Origin: Novosphingobium terrae
GTDB taxonomy: Bacteria > Pseudomonadota > Alphaproteobacteria > Sphingomonadales > Sphingomonadaceae
Reading direction: 5' to 3'
Length of the DNA: 64,000 nucleotides
Assembly: GCF_017163935.1 (NCBI RefSeq)
Contig: NZ_JABVZR010000002.1
Coordinates: 806,001-870,000, forward strand
Part shown: piece after piece, positions 55,697 to 64,000 of the stretch
Layout of the letters: the number at the start of each line of letters is the position of its first letter
How positions within the stretch are numbered: position 1 is the first letter of the stretch
Translations under genes and position numbers: made by a program
The notes under the pieces: generated by a model
What the model saw: only the letters and a program-made list of their open reading frames with translations
Database searches by the model: none
What the model was told of the DNA's origin: nothing

Positions 55697-56953
55697 CTAT
55701 GCCCGATAACGGCTGATCGCAAGGTCGGCGGTTTCGATGGCCGGGCGGCGCCCGCTCATCAGATCGGCGATCACATGGGCCGATCCGCAGGCCATCGTCC
55801 AGCCCAGCGTGCCATGGCCGGTGTTGAGGAACAGGTTGGGGATTTTCGTCGCCCCGATCACCGGCGTGCTGTCGGGCGTCATCGGGCGCAGGCCGGACCA
55901 GAAGCTGGCCCCTGCAAGATCGCCCGCTCCCGGGAACAGCGTGCCGCAGCTGTGTTCCAGCGTGGCGCGGCGCGCTTCGGGCAGGCTGTTGTTGAAGCCG
56001 GAGATTTCCGCCATGCCGCCCACGCGGATACGGTCGCCCAGACGGGTGATCGCCACCTTGTAGCTTTCATCCAGCAGGGTCGAGACCGGCGCGCGCTCCG
56101 CATCGACAATCGGCACGGTCAGCGAATAGCCCTTCACCGGATAGACCGGCAGGCGCAGCCCCAGCGGCGCCACCACTTGCGGCGAGAAGCTGCCCATGGC
56201 GACCAGAAAGGCATCGGCGGCAACATCGCCCTTGCCGGTGCGGACATGGGTGAGGCGCCCGCCCTGCTCGACCAGACCGTGAATATCCGTGCCATACTCG
56301 AAACGCACGCCCTGCGCTTCGGCCAGTGTCGCCAGCGCATTGGTGAATTTGAAGCAGTCTCCGGTTTCGTCATTGGGCAGGCGCAGCCCCCCCGCGATGG
56401 TCGAGGCGCTGGCGGCCAGACCCGGTTCCGCCGCGATGCAGCCCGCGCGATCCAGCACCTCGAAGGGCACGCCATCCTGCTTGAGGACCGCAATATCCTT
56501 GGCCATGCCATCCAGCTGCTTTTCCTCGCGGAACAGTTGCAGCGTGCCCTGGCTGCGCTCGTCATAGGCGATGCCCTGATCCTGACGCAGCGCGATCAGG
56601 CAATCGCGGCTGAATTCGGCAAGGCGCACCATGCGGCTCTTGTTGATGGCATAGTCGCGCGCGTTGCAATTGCCCAGCATGGCGGTCAGCCAGCGCAGCA
56701 TCGCCATATCCAGCTTGGGGCGCAGGATCAGCGGGGCATGCTCCATCATCAGCCAGCGCAGCGCCTTCATCGGAATGCCCGGCGCGGCCCAGGGCGAGGC
56801 ATAGCCCGGCGAAATCTCGCCCGCATTGGCGAAGCTGGTTTCCAGCGCGGGGCCGCTCTGGCGGTCGATCACCACCACCTCATGCCCGGCCTGAGAAAGA
56901 TACCAGGCCGAGGTGACGCCGATCACCCCGCTTCCAAGGATGGCGATTTTCAT
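55697..56953 (-). CDS. dadA: D-amino acid dehydrogenase
   Basis: A 418-residue FAD enzyme that oxidises D-alanine to pyruvate and ammonia, passing electrons to the respiratory chain. The dinucleotide fold [32 protein letters not shown] starts the protein, and the FAD-end [23 protein letters not shown] closes it. Length is normal for DadA. It overlaps the alr stop by ATGA, so racemase and dehydrogenase are translationally coupled. Confidence 0.94.
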   Translation of the reverse strand: MKIAILGSGVIGVTSAWYLSQAGHEVVVIDRQSGPALETSFANAGEISPGYASPWAAPGIPMKALRWLMMEHAPLILRPKLDMAMLRWLTAMLGNCNARDYAINKSRMVRLAEFSRDCLIALRQDQGIAYDERSQGTLQLFREEKQLDGMAKDIAVLKQDGVPFEVLDRAGCIAAEPGLAASASTIAGGLRLPNDETGDCFKFTNALATLAEAQGVRFEYGTDIHGLVEQGGRLTHVRTGKGDVAADAFLVAMGSFSPQVVAPLGLRLPVYPVKGYSLTVPIVDAERAPVSTLLDESYKVAITRLGDRIRVGGMAEISGFNNSLPEARRATLEHSCGTLFPGAGDLAGASFWSGLRPMTPDSTPVIGATKIPNLFLNTGHGTLGWTMACGSAHVIADLMSGRRPAIETADLAISRYRA

Positions 56954-58080
56954 GGGGCGATGCTCCGGGTGATGGTGTCGTCAGAGAGAGGGCTGGCTGC
57001 GGGAAGCAGAACCCGCTGATAGCGGCGGCCAAGCTGGGTGAGGATTTCGTAGGAAATGGTGCCGGCGTCCGCCGCCAGCTGGTCCAGGCTCTGATGCGGC
57101 CCGATCAGCTCGACCGTCGCGCCGGGATAGAGCGCTTCTTCCGGCACATCGGTGACATCGAGCGTGATGCTGTCCATCGAGACGCGCCCGACCATCGGCA
57201 CACGCACGCCCGCGATCCATGCCGCGCCCTTGTTGCCAAGGCAGCGCGGCAGGCCATCGGCGTAACCGACGGGGATGGTGGCGATGGTCGTGGCGCGCTC
57301 GGCATGGAAGGTCAGGCCGTAACCGACGCCCGCGCCGGCAGGGATGGTCCGCAATTGGGCAATGGCCGCTTCCAGCGCGATGACCGGGCGCATCGGGTTG
57401 CGTCCATCGTGAGGCGCACCGCCATAAAGCGCGATCCCCGCGCGCACGAGATCGAAATGCTGGCGCGCATGGAAAGCCCCGCCGCTGTTGTCCAGCGCGA
57501 GCGGCAGGCCGGGAAAGCGCCGGGCGATCTCGTGAAAGCATGCGGCCTGCATGGCATTGGCCGGATCGTCGGCCTCATCGGCGCAGGCCAGATGGCTGAT
57601 GAGCAATGTGGGCTCGATGCCGTCGAGCAGGGCGGGGTCAGCCAGCAGCCTGTTCAGCTCATCGGCGGGCAGGCCCATGCGTGACATGCCGGTATCGACC
57701 TGCAACACGGCGGGCAGGCGGCGGCCCAGCACGGCGGCCTGCGCCGACCAGCGCGCGATCTGATCGAGCGAATTGAGCACCGGAATGGCCCCCAGCAACG
57801 CGCAATGCGCCTCCGTGCCCGGCATCAATCCGTTAAGGACATAGAGGCTGATGCCGTCAGCCAGATCAGGCACCAGGGCTTCAGCCTCGCCCAGCACGGC
57901 CACGAAGATATGGCGGCAGCCTTGCGCGATCAGAACCTGCGCAACCTCGCTGGCCCCCAGCCCATAGCCATTGGCCTTGACCACCCCGCCGACATCCGCC
58001 GGGGCAACCGCATCGCGGATCAGACGATAATTCGCCGCAAGCGCTTCCAGATCGATCGTCAGACGTGCCCCGCCAATCAT
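56950..58080 (-). CDS. alr: Alanine racemase, catabolic type
   Basis: A 376-residue PLP enzyme that interconverts L- and D-alanine. The PLP lysine is Lys35 in [12 protein letters not shown]; the other catalytic Tyr lies in [11 protein letters not shown], and [10 protein letters not shown] is conserved. Because it is coupled to dadA and next to an Lrp gene, it is the catabolic (DadX-like) type, not necessarily the cell-wall enzyme. ATG at 58080 is preferred; the 33 residues upstream do not resemble the family. Confidence 0.93.
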   Translation of the reverse strand: MIGGARLTIDLEALAANYRLIRDAVAPADVGGVVKANGYGLGASEVAQVLIAQGCRHIFVAVLGEAEALVPDLADGISLYVLNGLMPGTEAHCALLGAIPVLNSLDQIARWSAQAAVLGRRLPAVLQVDTGMSRMGLPADELNRLLADPALLDGIEPTLLISHLACADEADDPANAMQAACFHEIARRFPGLPLALDNSGGAFHARQHFDLVRAGIALYGGAPHDGRNPMRPVIALEAAIAQLRTIPAGAGVGYGLTFHAERATTIATIPVGYADGLPRCLGNKGAAWIAGVRVPMVGRVSMDSITLDVTDVPEEALYPGATVELIGPHQSLDQLAADAGTISYEILTQLGRRYQRVLLPAASPLSDDTITRSIAP

Positions 58081-58201
58081 ATCCTCATCCCCTTCCGGGG
58101 GTGATTTTATCGCACATCCCTTCAAATAAGTTGCGAAACAAGCGCATGATCGACTAAAAATGACCTTATAACACACCAATCAAGCGAGCTTTCCGCAGAT
58201 C

Positions 58202-58669
58202 ATGCCATCCACACTCGACGACCTCGACCGCGCGATCCTGCGAATCCTGCGCATGGATGGCCGCCGCCCCAATGCCGAAATCGCGCAGGCCGTCTCCCTG
58301 TCGCCCTCAGCCTGCCTGCGCCGCATCAGGATGATGGAGAGCCGCGGGGTCATCGCCGGCTATACCGTGGTGATGGGCCGTGAGGAGGAGGAGGACCGGG
58401 GTGTCGATGTCGTGGTCCAGGTCACGCTCGACCGGCAGACCGAGGACTATCTCTCCCGCTTCGAACATGCCGTGAGACAGTGCCCGGAAGTGCGTGAATG
58501 CTTCCTGATGACCGGCGATGTCGATTACTGGCTGCGCCTGCGCATGGACAGCGTGGCCGCCTATGAGGAAATCCATGGCGAGGTTCTTTCACGCCTGCCG
58601 GGGGTGACACGGATCAGCTCCAGCTTCGCCATGCGCGATGCGTTGCGGCCCAAACGGGGGCGCAAATAA
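58202..58669 (+). CDS. Lrp/AsnC-family regulator
   Basis: A 155-residue regulator with an N-terminal AsnC HTH (LDDLDRAILRILRMDGRRPNAEIAQAVSLSPSACLRRIRMMESRGVI) and a C-terminal RAM ligand domain (VVVQVTLDRQTEDYLSRFEHAVRQCPEVRECFLMTGDVDYWLRLRM). It is divergent from alr-dadA-ridA across 121 bases, so it is the likely alanine-responsive activator of that operon, like DadR. Confidence 0.93.
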   Translation: MPSTLDDLDRAILRILRMDGRRPNAEIAQAVSLSPSACLRRIRMMESRGVIAGYTVVMGREEEEDRGVDVVVQVTLDRQTEDYLSRFEHAVRQCPEVRECFLMTGDVDYWLRLRMDSVAAYEEIHGEVLSRLPGVTRISSSFAMRDALRPKRGRK

Positions 58670-58890
58670 GACTTCTCCCGGAAGATCAGGCATCGATCCA
58701 GCCGGCGCCACGCCTCAACCTGTCGGCCGAAAACAGCCATGTCTCGCGCATGGACGATCACAATGCGGTCTATCATGGCGGCACCTCGCTGGCCTATGCA
58801 GGCACGCAGAATATGCGCGGCAGTTCTGTTGGAGACGTCTGGCGCAACGACGGCGGAAAGAGGCGGCTGGAGCACGCGATCGCGTCCTGA
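58670..58890 (+). other. Coding-like stretch without a recognisable start
   Basis: After the Lrp stop one plus frame stays open to a TGA at 58888-58890 and reads plausibly (NLSAENSHVSRMDDHNAVYHGG, SLAYAGTQNMRGSSVGDVW). No ATG with a ribosome binding site begins it; the first ATG (58750) leaves 46 residues. It may be the tail of a lost gene. I do not recognise the family. Overall, 58670-58982 holds no convincing complete gene. Confidence 0.3.
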
Positions 58891-58982
58891 TTGGGGGGAT
58901 GACCCGATCGGCGCTCCAGCCTACGCAGACGGCGCTCCGCAGCACGGGGAGGACAGCCCGGCGCATGCGAAGAGCCGGGCGA

Positions 58983-59765
58983 TCAGAAGCGGTAAGCCAC
59001 GGAGACAAAGCCCGATGGCTGAGTCTTGTGAACCACCAGCGGGCTGCGGCCATCGGCACCCAGCACCGTGGTCACCACGCCCGAGGCGCTCAGAATGATG
59101 TTGTCGGTGATGCGATAGCTGGCGGTCAGGCTGCCGCTGGCATCCTTGAAGCCTGCACCGGGGGCATAGGTGTTCAGGCCCGAGGCTGCGGCCTGCACCG
59201 TGTCGATCCCGAAATAGCGGTTGTTGAATTTGGCATTGGCCCAGGTCGTGCCCACACTGGGGATGATCGTCAGGCGGCGGGTGACCGAGACGGGATAGGA
59301 CAGGCTGGCATCGGCAACCAGACCTTTGGTGCCGCCGACAAAGCCCTGCGTCGCCCCCAGAGTCAGCATCACGCCCTTTTCATGGACCGACACGAAACCG
59401 CGCGCGCCCGCGCCGAAATTGACCGCGCCGACACCGGCGGGCACATCCTTGGAACGATAGCCCTGCGTGTAGGTGATGCTGGCGCCCACCGTCACCAGAT
59501 CGGTGTCGATCAGATTGGCACCGATGCCATCGCGCAAATTGGCGAAGAAGCGGCCCTGTTTGATGTCGATGGCGGGCAGAGGCAGGGCGCGGTACTTGTC
59601 GCCGCCCTCATAGGCCGGGGCGTAGAGCGCGCCCATGCCGACGATGATATGGTCGGTGTTGCGCACCGTATCGCGCTGGGCAGCAGCATCGACATCCTGT
59701 GCCCGCGCCCCGGAAACAGTGAGCAGGGACATAGCGGCGCAAACGGTGGTGATGGCAATCTTCAT
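58983..59765 (-). CDS. MipA/OmpV-family outer membrane protein
   Basis: A 260-residue outer membrane barrel with a signal peptide (cleaved near ARA, ~22). The start VGMGALYAPAYEGGDKYRALPLPAIDIKQGRFFANLRDGIGANLI and the C-terminal aromatic residue (VAYRF) mark the MipA/OmpV family. Functions proposed for members include scaffolding of cell-wall enzymes and small-molecule passage; none can be assigned here. It is a single gene. Confidence 0.92.
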   Translation of the reverse strand: MKIAITTVCAAMSLLTVSGARAQDVDAAAQRDTVRNTDHIIVGMGALYAPAYEGGDKYRALPLPAIDIKQGRFFANLRDGIGANLIDTDLVTVGASITYTQGYRSKDVPAGVGAVNFGAGARGFVSVHEKGVMLTLGATQGFVGGTKGLVADASLSYPVSVTRRLTIIPSVGTTWANAKFNNRYFGIDTVQAAASGLNTYAPGAGFKDASGSLTASYRITDNIILSASGVVTTVLGADGRSPLVVHKTQPSGFVSVAYRF

Positions 59766-59856
59766 GCGTGGTCTCTCTGGGGATTGGGCAGGCTTCGCCC
59801 TCCACCGGAAGCGTGGATCGGCTGAGGCTTGCAGGGGATGGTAAGGGGGGAGCCGA

Positions 59857-60192
59857 TCAGGCGGCGGTGTGCAGATCCGTCAGCATGCGAACCTCAAGGA
59901 TCTGGCCGGGGCTGAAGCCGCAGGTCAGCAGGGTGGTGGCGTCATCCTCCACAGGCTGGCCGTGGCGCAGCAGGATGACGAAGCGGCGCAGGCGCTCCAG
60001 CCGGGGATTGGCCAGTTGCAGCCACGCGACATCTGGCCGGCTGACATGAAACCAGCGACGGGGGTGCGGCGCACGCCACGTCGGCACACTCCACAGGGGA
60101 TCGCGCAGGGCCAACGCAACCACGGTCCGTTCCAGCGGCGCCAGCACTGGCGCGGCATGGGAAGCAAGCAGTTCAGGATCGTCGGGGGGCAT
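59857..60192 (-). CDS. Small conserved-looking protein of unknown function
   Basis: A 111-residue soluble protein, AAAGGACGAG before its ATG. It is rich in Arg, Pro and Trp (LERTVVALALRDPLWSVPTWRAPHPRRWFHVSRPDVAWLQLANPRLERLRRFVILLRHG) with no signal peptide or membrane helix. I do not recognise a domain. It is divergent from the third FecI gene across an AT-rich gap, and could be linked to it, but that is only position. Confidence 0.6.
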   Translation of the reverse strand: MPPDDPELLASHAAPVLAPLERTVVALALRDPLWSVPTWRAPHPRRWFHVSRPDVAWLQLANPRLERLRRFVILLRHGQPVEDDATTLLTCGFSPGQILEVRMLTDLHTAA

Positions 60193-60281
60193 GGATCTCG
60201 TCCTTTCATGGCTGAGACACCGCGGCCTTGCCCGATCCTCACGGAAAATCGCCCCGGCGGAGGAAAAATCACATAAGCTTT

Positions 60282-60313
60282 TGCAAATAATCAGTTTTAA
60301 TTCTGATTTTGCA
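60282..60313. promoter_or_regulatory. AT-rich inverted repeat upstream of the third FecI gene
   Basis: TGCAAATAATCAG (60282-60294) and CTGATTTTGCA (60303-60313) pair with a small bulge. The block is AT-rich for this genome and lies about 100 bases before the FecI start and 90 after the divergent small gene, so it is a likely control site. Confidence 0.45.
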
Positions 60314-60410
60314 GATTTTCTCCGCTGTTGACGCCGTCCGGAACGGTTTTATCCTCACGCGTACACACGCCTGATGCCCCTTCCCTTCCTCGAAACGCCA
60401 TAGCTATCCC

Positions 60411-60989
60411 ATGTCCGACAGCGGTCTGTTACAGGCCTTCCTCAACGCCCGTCCCGAGCTGCTGCGCTTCCTGCGGCTGCGCGGCGCCATGCCCGACGAA
60501 GCCGAGGATGTGCTCCAGACCGTAGGGCTGAAACTGGCCGGCCAGGAGACAGGCCAGGGAACGGGGCCAATCGATCAGCCACGCGCCTATCTCTACCGCA
60601 TGGCGACCAACGAATTCCTGCTGCACCGCAGGGGCGACACCAGACGGCGCCTGCGCGACGAAGGCTGGGTCGATGCGCAAAGCGGTTTTGCGCGCGAGGT
60701 GGACCCCCAGCCCTCGGCGGAAAGCGCGCTGATCGCCAGCCAGCATCTGCATCTGCTGCAAGGCGTGATCGATGCCATGCCTGAGCGCACGGCCACCATC
60801 TTCCGCCTGTTCCGGCTGGAAAGCGTGCCGCAAAAGACCATCGCCGCCGATCTGGGGATCAGCGTCAGCGCGGTGGAGAAGCATCTGGCGCGCGCCTATC
60901 TCGACATTCTGAACGCGCGCAAAAAATTTGATGAGGAAAGCGGGCCTGTGCGGCATCCTGCTCATGAACAGGGCCATCACCATGACTGA
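60411..60989 (+). CDS. FecI-type ECF sigma factor (third copy)
   Basis: A 192-residue sigma factor. Region 2 reads DEAEDVLQTVGLKLAG and DQPRAYLYRMATNEFLLHRRGDTRRRLRDEGW. Region 4 reads MPERTATIFRLFRLESVPQKTIAADLGISVSAVEKHLARAYLDIL. It leads FecI-FecR-receptor at 60411-64000. Its end overlaps the FecR start by 8 bases. Confidence 0.9.
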   Translation: MSDSGLLQAFLNARPELLRFLRLRGAMPDEAEDVLQTVGLKLAGQETGQGTGPIDQPRAYLYRMATNEFLLHRRGDTRRRLRDEGWVDAQSGFAREVDPQPSAESALIASQHLHLLQGVIDAMPERTATIFRLFRLESVPQKTIAADLGISVSAVEKHLARAYLDILNARKKFDEESGPVRHPAHEQGHHHD

Positions 60990-61974
60990 GACCGCATCCG
61001 ACCTGACCCGAACCGCCCTGAGCTGGCATATCCGCCTGCGGGATGGCGGCGGTGCGGCCAGTGACGCCGATTGGGATGCCTTCGCCGACTGGCTGGCGCA
61101 GCACCCGAGCCACGCCGAGGCCTATGCCGAAATCGAGGCGATGGATCATGCCCTCGATCCTGCCTTGCCCGATCTGCATTTCCCGGTGCCTCAGCCTGCA
61201 GAACCGCAGCCGATTGCGGCCAATGACGATGCCCCTTCCCCCTCACGCCGCTGGCGCTGGGCGGCGGGCGCGGGCGGAGCGCTGGCGGCGGGATTGGCTC
61301 TGGCGCTGTTCACGGGGTCAAACACGGTGCCGGGCTCCAGCCGCTACCAGATCGCGACCACGCCGGGCGAAAGCCGGACCGTCCAGCTCGATGCGGACAC
61401 CCAGATCACGCTCAACGGCGACACGCAGATGGTGTTCGACCATAAGGATGCCCGCTTCGCCCGGCTCGATCATGGCGAGGCGCTGTTGGCCGTGAAGCAT
61501 GATGCCCAGCACCCCTTCACGCTGGAGATGAGCAGCGGCAAGGTGGTCGATGTCGGCACGCTGTTCAATGTGGTGAGCCTGCCCGATCAGACGCGCATCG
61601 CCGTGGCCGAGGGTGCCGTCGATTACCGGCCCGAGGGGCAATCCATTCCCCTCCACGCCGGGCAGCAGATGCTGGCGGAAACGGGTACGGCCAAGGTCTC
61701 GCCCGTGGACCGTGAGGCGGTCGGTGGCTGGCGGCACCGGCGGCTGAGCTATGACGGCAACCCGCTGGAGCAGGTGGCACAGGATCTGGGGCGGGTGCTG
61801 GGCGCCGCCTTCAAGGTGGATGCCGCCATCGCGCGCCAGCCGGTCTTCGGCACGATCGATGTGCAGGACGTGACGCCCGCCCGCATCCCGCTGCTCGCCT
61901 CGGCCCTCAATGTACGGGTGGTGAAGAAGGGCAAGATCTGGATTCTGAAGCCCGCCCATGGCCCCACGCCCTGA
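60982..61974 (+). CDS. FecR-type regulator (third copy)
   Basis: A 330-residue FecR protein: DUF4880 N-terminus (LSWHIRLRDGGGAASDADWDAFADWLAQHPSHAEAYAEIEAMD), membrane helix near 92-112, and the FecR domain (TPGESRTVQLDADTQITLNGDTQM, LDHGEALLAVKHDAQHPFTL). ATG at 60982 is chosen over an upstream reading that lies wholly inside FecI. Its last 17 bases overlap the receptor start. Confidence 0.92.
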   Translation: MTETASDLTRTALSWHIRLRDGGGAASDADWDAFADWLAQHPSHAEAYAEIEAMDHALDPALPDLHFPVPQPAEPQPIAANDDAPSPSRRWRWAAGAGGALAAGLALALFTGSNTVPGSSRYQIATTPGESRTVQLDADTQITLNGDTQMVFDHKDARFARLDHGEALLAVKHDAQHPFTLEMSSGKVVDVGTLFNVVSLPDQTRIAVAEGAVDYRPEGQSIPLHAGQQMLAETGTAKVSPVDREAVGGWRHRRLSYDGNPLEQVAQDLGRVLGAAFKVDAAIARQPVFGTIDVQDVTPARIPLLASALNVRVVKKGKIWILKPAHGPTP

Positions 61975-64000
61975 CGGCCTGCGGCGGGGTGTATCGGCCA
62001 TCCTGCTGTGCGCCCCCCTGCTTCTGGCCAGCCCAGCGGCAAGAGCCGGCAGCTATGAGGTGCCCGCCGGGCCGCTGGGGCAGGTGCTGGCGCGCATCGG
62101 CGCGTTGGGCCATGCCACCATTCTGGTCACCGATCCGGTGCTGGGCACCAGGCCCTCGCGCGGGGTGCATGATGCCCATTCGCTGCATGGCGCGCTGCGT
62201 CAGGCGATCAAGGGCATCGACGCCCGGGCACAATTCATCGATCCGCACACCATTCGCGTCTCGGCCACCCCGCGCCCTGTTCTGCCGCCTCCTTCCATGG
62301 TTGCGCCGATCGCGCTGGCCCAGAGCGACATTCTGGTCACCGCCAGCAAGCAGGCCGTGGGGCTGGACCATTACCCCGGCTCGGCCAAGATCATCGCCAC
62401 AGACCGGGGCTGGCTGGCGGAAAACGCCGCCTCGGGCACCGGGGCCATCGCGCGGCTGCTGCCCATTCTGGCCTCCACCAATCTGGGCGACGGGCGCGAC
62501 AAGCTGTTCATCCGCGGCATCGCCGACAGCAGCTTCAACGGCCCCACCCAATCCACCGTGGGCGAGTATCTCGGCGATATCCGCCTGAACTACAATGCGC
62601 CCGATCCCAATCTCAACCTCTATGACATGGACCGGGTCGAGGTGCTGGTGGGCCCGCAAGGCACGCTTTATGGTGCAGGCACGCTGGGCGGCATCATCCG
62701 CTTCGTACCCAATGCGCCCGACAGCCATGCTATCGCCGCCACCGCCTCGGCAGGGCTGAGCACGACCTGGTCGGGCGCCGTGGGCGAGGATGGGGCAGCG
62801 ATGGTCAATCTGCCGCTGGCGCATGATAAGGCGGCGGTGCGGATGGTGGCCTATGGCAGCCAGTCGGGCGGCTATATCGACGATCCCTCGCGCGGGCTGA
62901 AGAACATCAACCGCAGCTCCAGCTATGGCCAGCGCCTTTCGCTGCGGCTGGACGATCTGGGCGGCTGGCGGCTCGATCTGGGCATGGTGTTCCAGAACCT
63001 CTACAGCGCGGACGGGCAATATACGTTGCTGGGCACACCCGAACTGACCCGCAACAGCGCCATCGCCCAGCCGTTCCACAACAATGAGCGGATGGGCTAT
63101 CTCTCGGCCCGGCGCGCGCTGAGTTGGGCCGATCTCAACGGCAGTCTGGGCTTTGTGAAGCAGGATCTCAGCACGGTCTTCGACGCCACCGGCTATGACG
63201 GCACCGCCACCCCGGCCCGCTACACCGAACTGAACGACATCACCCTCTTCACCGGCGAGTTCCGCCTGAGCGGGCACAGCCGCCGCCATCCATGGGTGCT
63301 GGGTGCCTCGACCCTCTACAATGCCAGCGCCCTGATGCGCAGGCTGGGGCCCCTCAACGATGAGACTCCCCTGACGACCGTGGTCAACACACGCGGCGAA
63401 GGCGCGCTGTTCGGAGAGGTGTCCTTCCCTCTGGGCCGCCGCCTCACCGCCACAGTGGGGGAGCGGCTGACCGTCGCCAGCAGCTCCGGCTTTCTGGTCG
63501 ATACGCAGGGGGTCTTCTCCAGCCGGGTCACCCATCTGTCGGCGCGGCTGTCGCACACGCTGGCCTTCGACTGGCATCCCGGTGGCCCGGTTTCGGCGTT
63601 CTTCCATTACCAGCAGGGCTATCGCCCCGGTGGCCTTTCGGTGGCGGCATCGGGCAATGGCGTGCAGAGCCAGCGCTTCGAAACCGACAATCTGAGCATG
63701 GACGAACTGGGCCTGCGTTATGGCAGGCAGGATCATGATCGCCTGTGGCTGCGCGGCGCATTGTTCTTTGCCGATTGGGCCAACATTCAGGCCGATCTGG
63801 TGGGCAGCAATGGCCTGATCACCACAGCCAACATCGGCCATGGCTTCATCTATGGACTGGATGGCGAGATCGGCTGGCATCCCGCCCCGTCATGGACGCT
63901 GAGCGCCGCTGCCTTTCTCAACGACAGTCGCCTGAGCGATCCGGCCCCCGCCTATGCCTCCAGCCTGTCGCAAACGCTGCCCAATGTCGCGCGGGGCGGC
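61958..64000 (+). CDS. TonB-dependent receptor with STN domain, cut by the window end
   Basis: An open frame of 681 codons without a stop before the window ends. Signal peptide to ~30 (ARAG), STN domain about 31-100 (SYEVPAGPLGQVLARIGALGHATILVTD), TonB box-like DILVTASKQ, then a plug with MDRVEVLVGPQGTLYGAGTLGGIIRF and part of the barrel. The plug start keeps the FecR-signalling type. The rest of the barrel lies beyond the window. Translationally coupled to FecR by overlap. Substrate unknown. Confidence 0.9.
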   Translation, partial: MAPRPDGLRRGVSAILLCAPLLLASPAARAGSYEVPAGPLGQVLARIGALGHATILVTDPVLGTRPSRGVHDAHSLHGALRQAIKGIDARAQFIDPHTIRVSATPRPVLPPPSMVAPIALAQSDILVTASKQAVGLDHYPGSAKIIATDRGWLAENAASGTGAIARLLPILASTNLGDGRDKLFIRGIADSSFNGPTQSTVGEYLGDIRLNYNAPDPNLNLYDMDRVEVLVGPQGTLYGAGTLGGIIRFVPNAPDSHAIAATASAGLSTTWSGAVGEDGAAMVNLPLAHDKAAVRMVAYGSQSGGYIDDPSRGLKNINRSSSYGQRLSLRLDDLGGWRLDLGMVFQNLYSADGQYTLLGTPELTRNSAIAQPFHNNERMGYLSARRALSWADLNGSLGFVKQDLSTVFDATGYDGTATPARYTELNDITLFTGEFRLSGHSRRHPWVLGASTLYNASALMRRLGPLNDETPLTTVVNTRGEGALFGEVSFPLGRRLTATVGERLTVASSSGFLVDTQGVFSSRVTHLSARLSHTLAFDWHPGGPVSAFFHYQQGYRPGGLSVAASGNGVQSQRFETDNLSMDELGLRYGRQDHDRLWLRGALFFADWANIQADLVGSNGLITTANIGHGFIYGLDGEIGWHPAPSWTLSAAAFLNDSRLSDPAPAYASSLSQTLPNVARGG

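Noticed and set aside
58670..58890. Idea that the coding-like stretch is a cobaltochelatase (CobN) remnant
   Set aside because: The NSHVSRMDDH string seemed vaguely familiar in that family, but I cannot align enough of it to support the claim.
61907..63880. A 657-codon minus-strand open frame
   Set aside because: It is antisense to the terminal TonB receptor, whose plus-strand translation has a signal peptide, STN and plug motifs.
1..64000. CRISPR arrays, tRNA or rRNA genes, insertion sequences, integrases
   Set aside because: Looked for repeated spacer-like arrays, cloverleaf stems and transposase motifs while reading; none were convincing.

Overview
The window looks like chromosomal DNA of a GC-rich alphaproteobacterium, most likely a sphingomonad (Novosphingobium-like). 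The inference rests on gene content: five TonB-dependent receptors, three FecI/FecR regulator pairs, a spinster-type MFS beside a receptor, FixL/FixJ-type signalling, and a methylcitrate operon with an ScfR regulator. I saw no rRNA, tRNA, CRISPR array, integrase or transposase. Genes are packed, with many 1-4 base stop/start overlaps.

Layout. 0.2-7.3 kb: two related PAS histidine kinases, a TonB receptor, a small NTF2-like protein and a FixJ-type regulator. 7.4-11.2 kb: a minus-strand operon of a membrane-anchored catalase-family peroxidase, cytochrome b561, a LysR regulator with an apparent frameshift, and a YeiH-type exporter. 11.4-18.0 kb: WrbA, a small secreted protein, a 939-residue winged-helix/NTPase/repeat regulator divergent from a Tat-exported alpha/beta hydrolase, and a CPBP membrane protease. 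18.1-23.4 kb: FecI, FecR, siderophore-type receptor and PepSY protein. 23.5-32.8 kb: two regulators that each carry two TetR DNA-binding domains, divergent from an operon of phosphoesterase, MFS transporter, frameshifted TonB receptor and a secreted paralogous phosphoesterase. 33.1-42.1 kb: FecI, FecR, STN-type receptor, MacA, MacB and NodT on the minus strand. 42.3-51.0 kb: a methyltransferase, the ScfR regulator, and the methylcitrate operon acnD-prpF-(hotdog ORF)-prpC-prpB. 51.3-55.0 kb: two cobalamin riboswitches, one before queH and one before the DUF1852/MetE-like pair mesX-mesD. 55.3-58.7 kb: alr-dadA-ridA divergent from an Lrp/AsnC regulator. 59-64 kb: MipA/OmpV, a small unknown protein, and a third FecI/FecR/receptor set cut by the window end.

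The most notable theme is cobalamin. Two separate riboswitches control enzymes that replace cobalamin-dependent or cobalamin-linked functions: QueH (for QueG) and MesD/MesX (for MetH). They lie beside the methylcitrate cycle, which disposes of propionyl-CoA without the cobalamin enzyme methylmalonyl-CoA mutase. A long palindrome overlaps the likely promoter of the mesXD riboswitch, suggesting a second layer of control. The other candidate new system is the phosphoesterase/MFS/TonB-receptor operon with its pair of double-TetR regulators. All functional names come from reading translated sequence; no searches were run.
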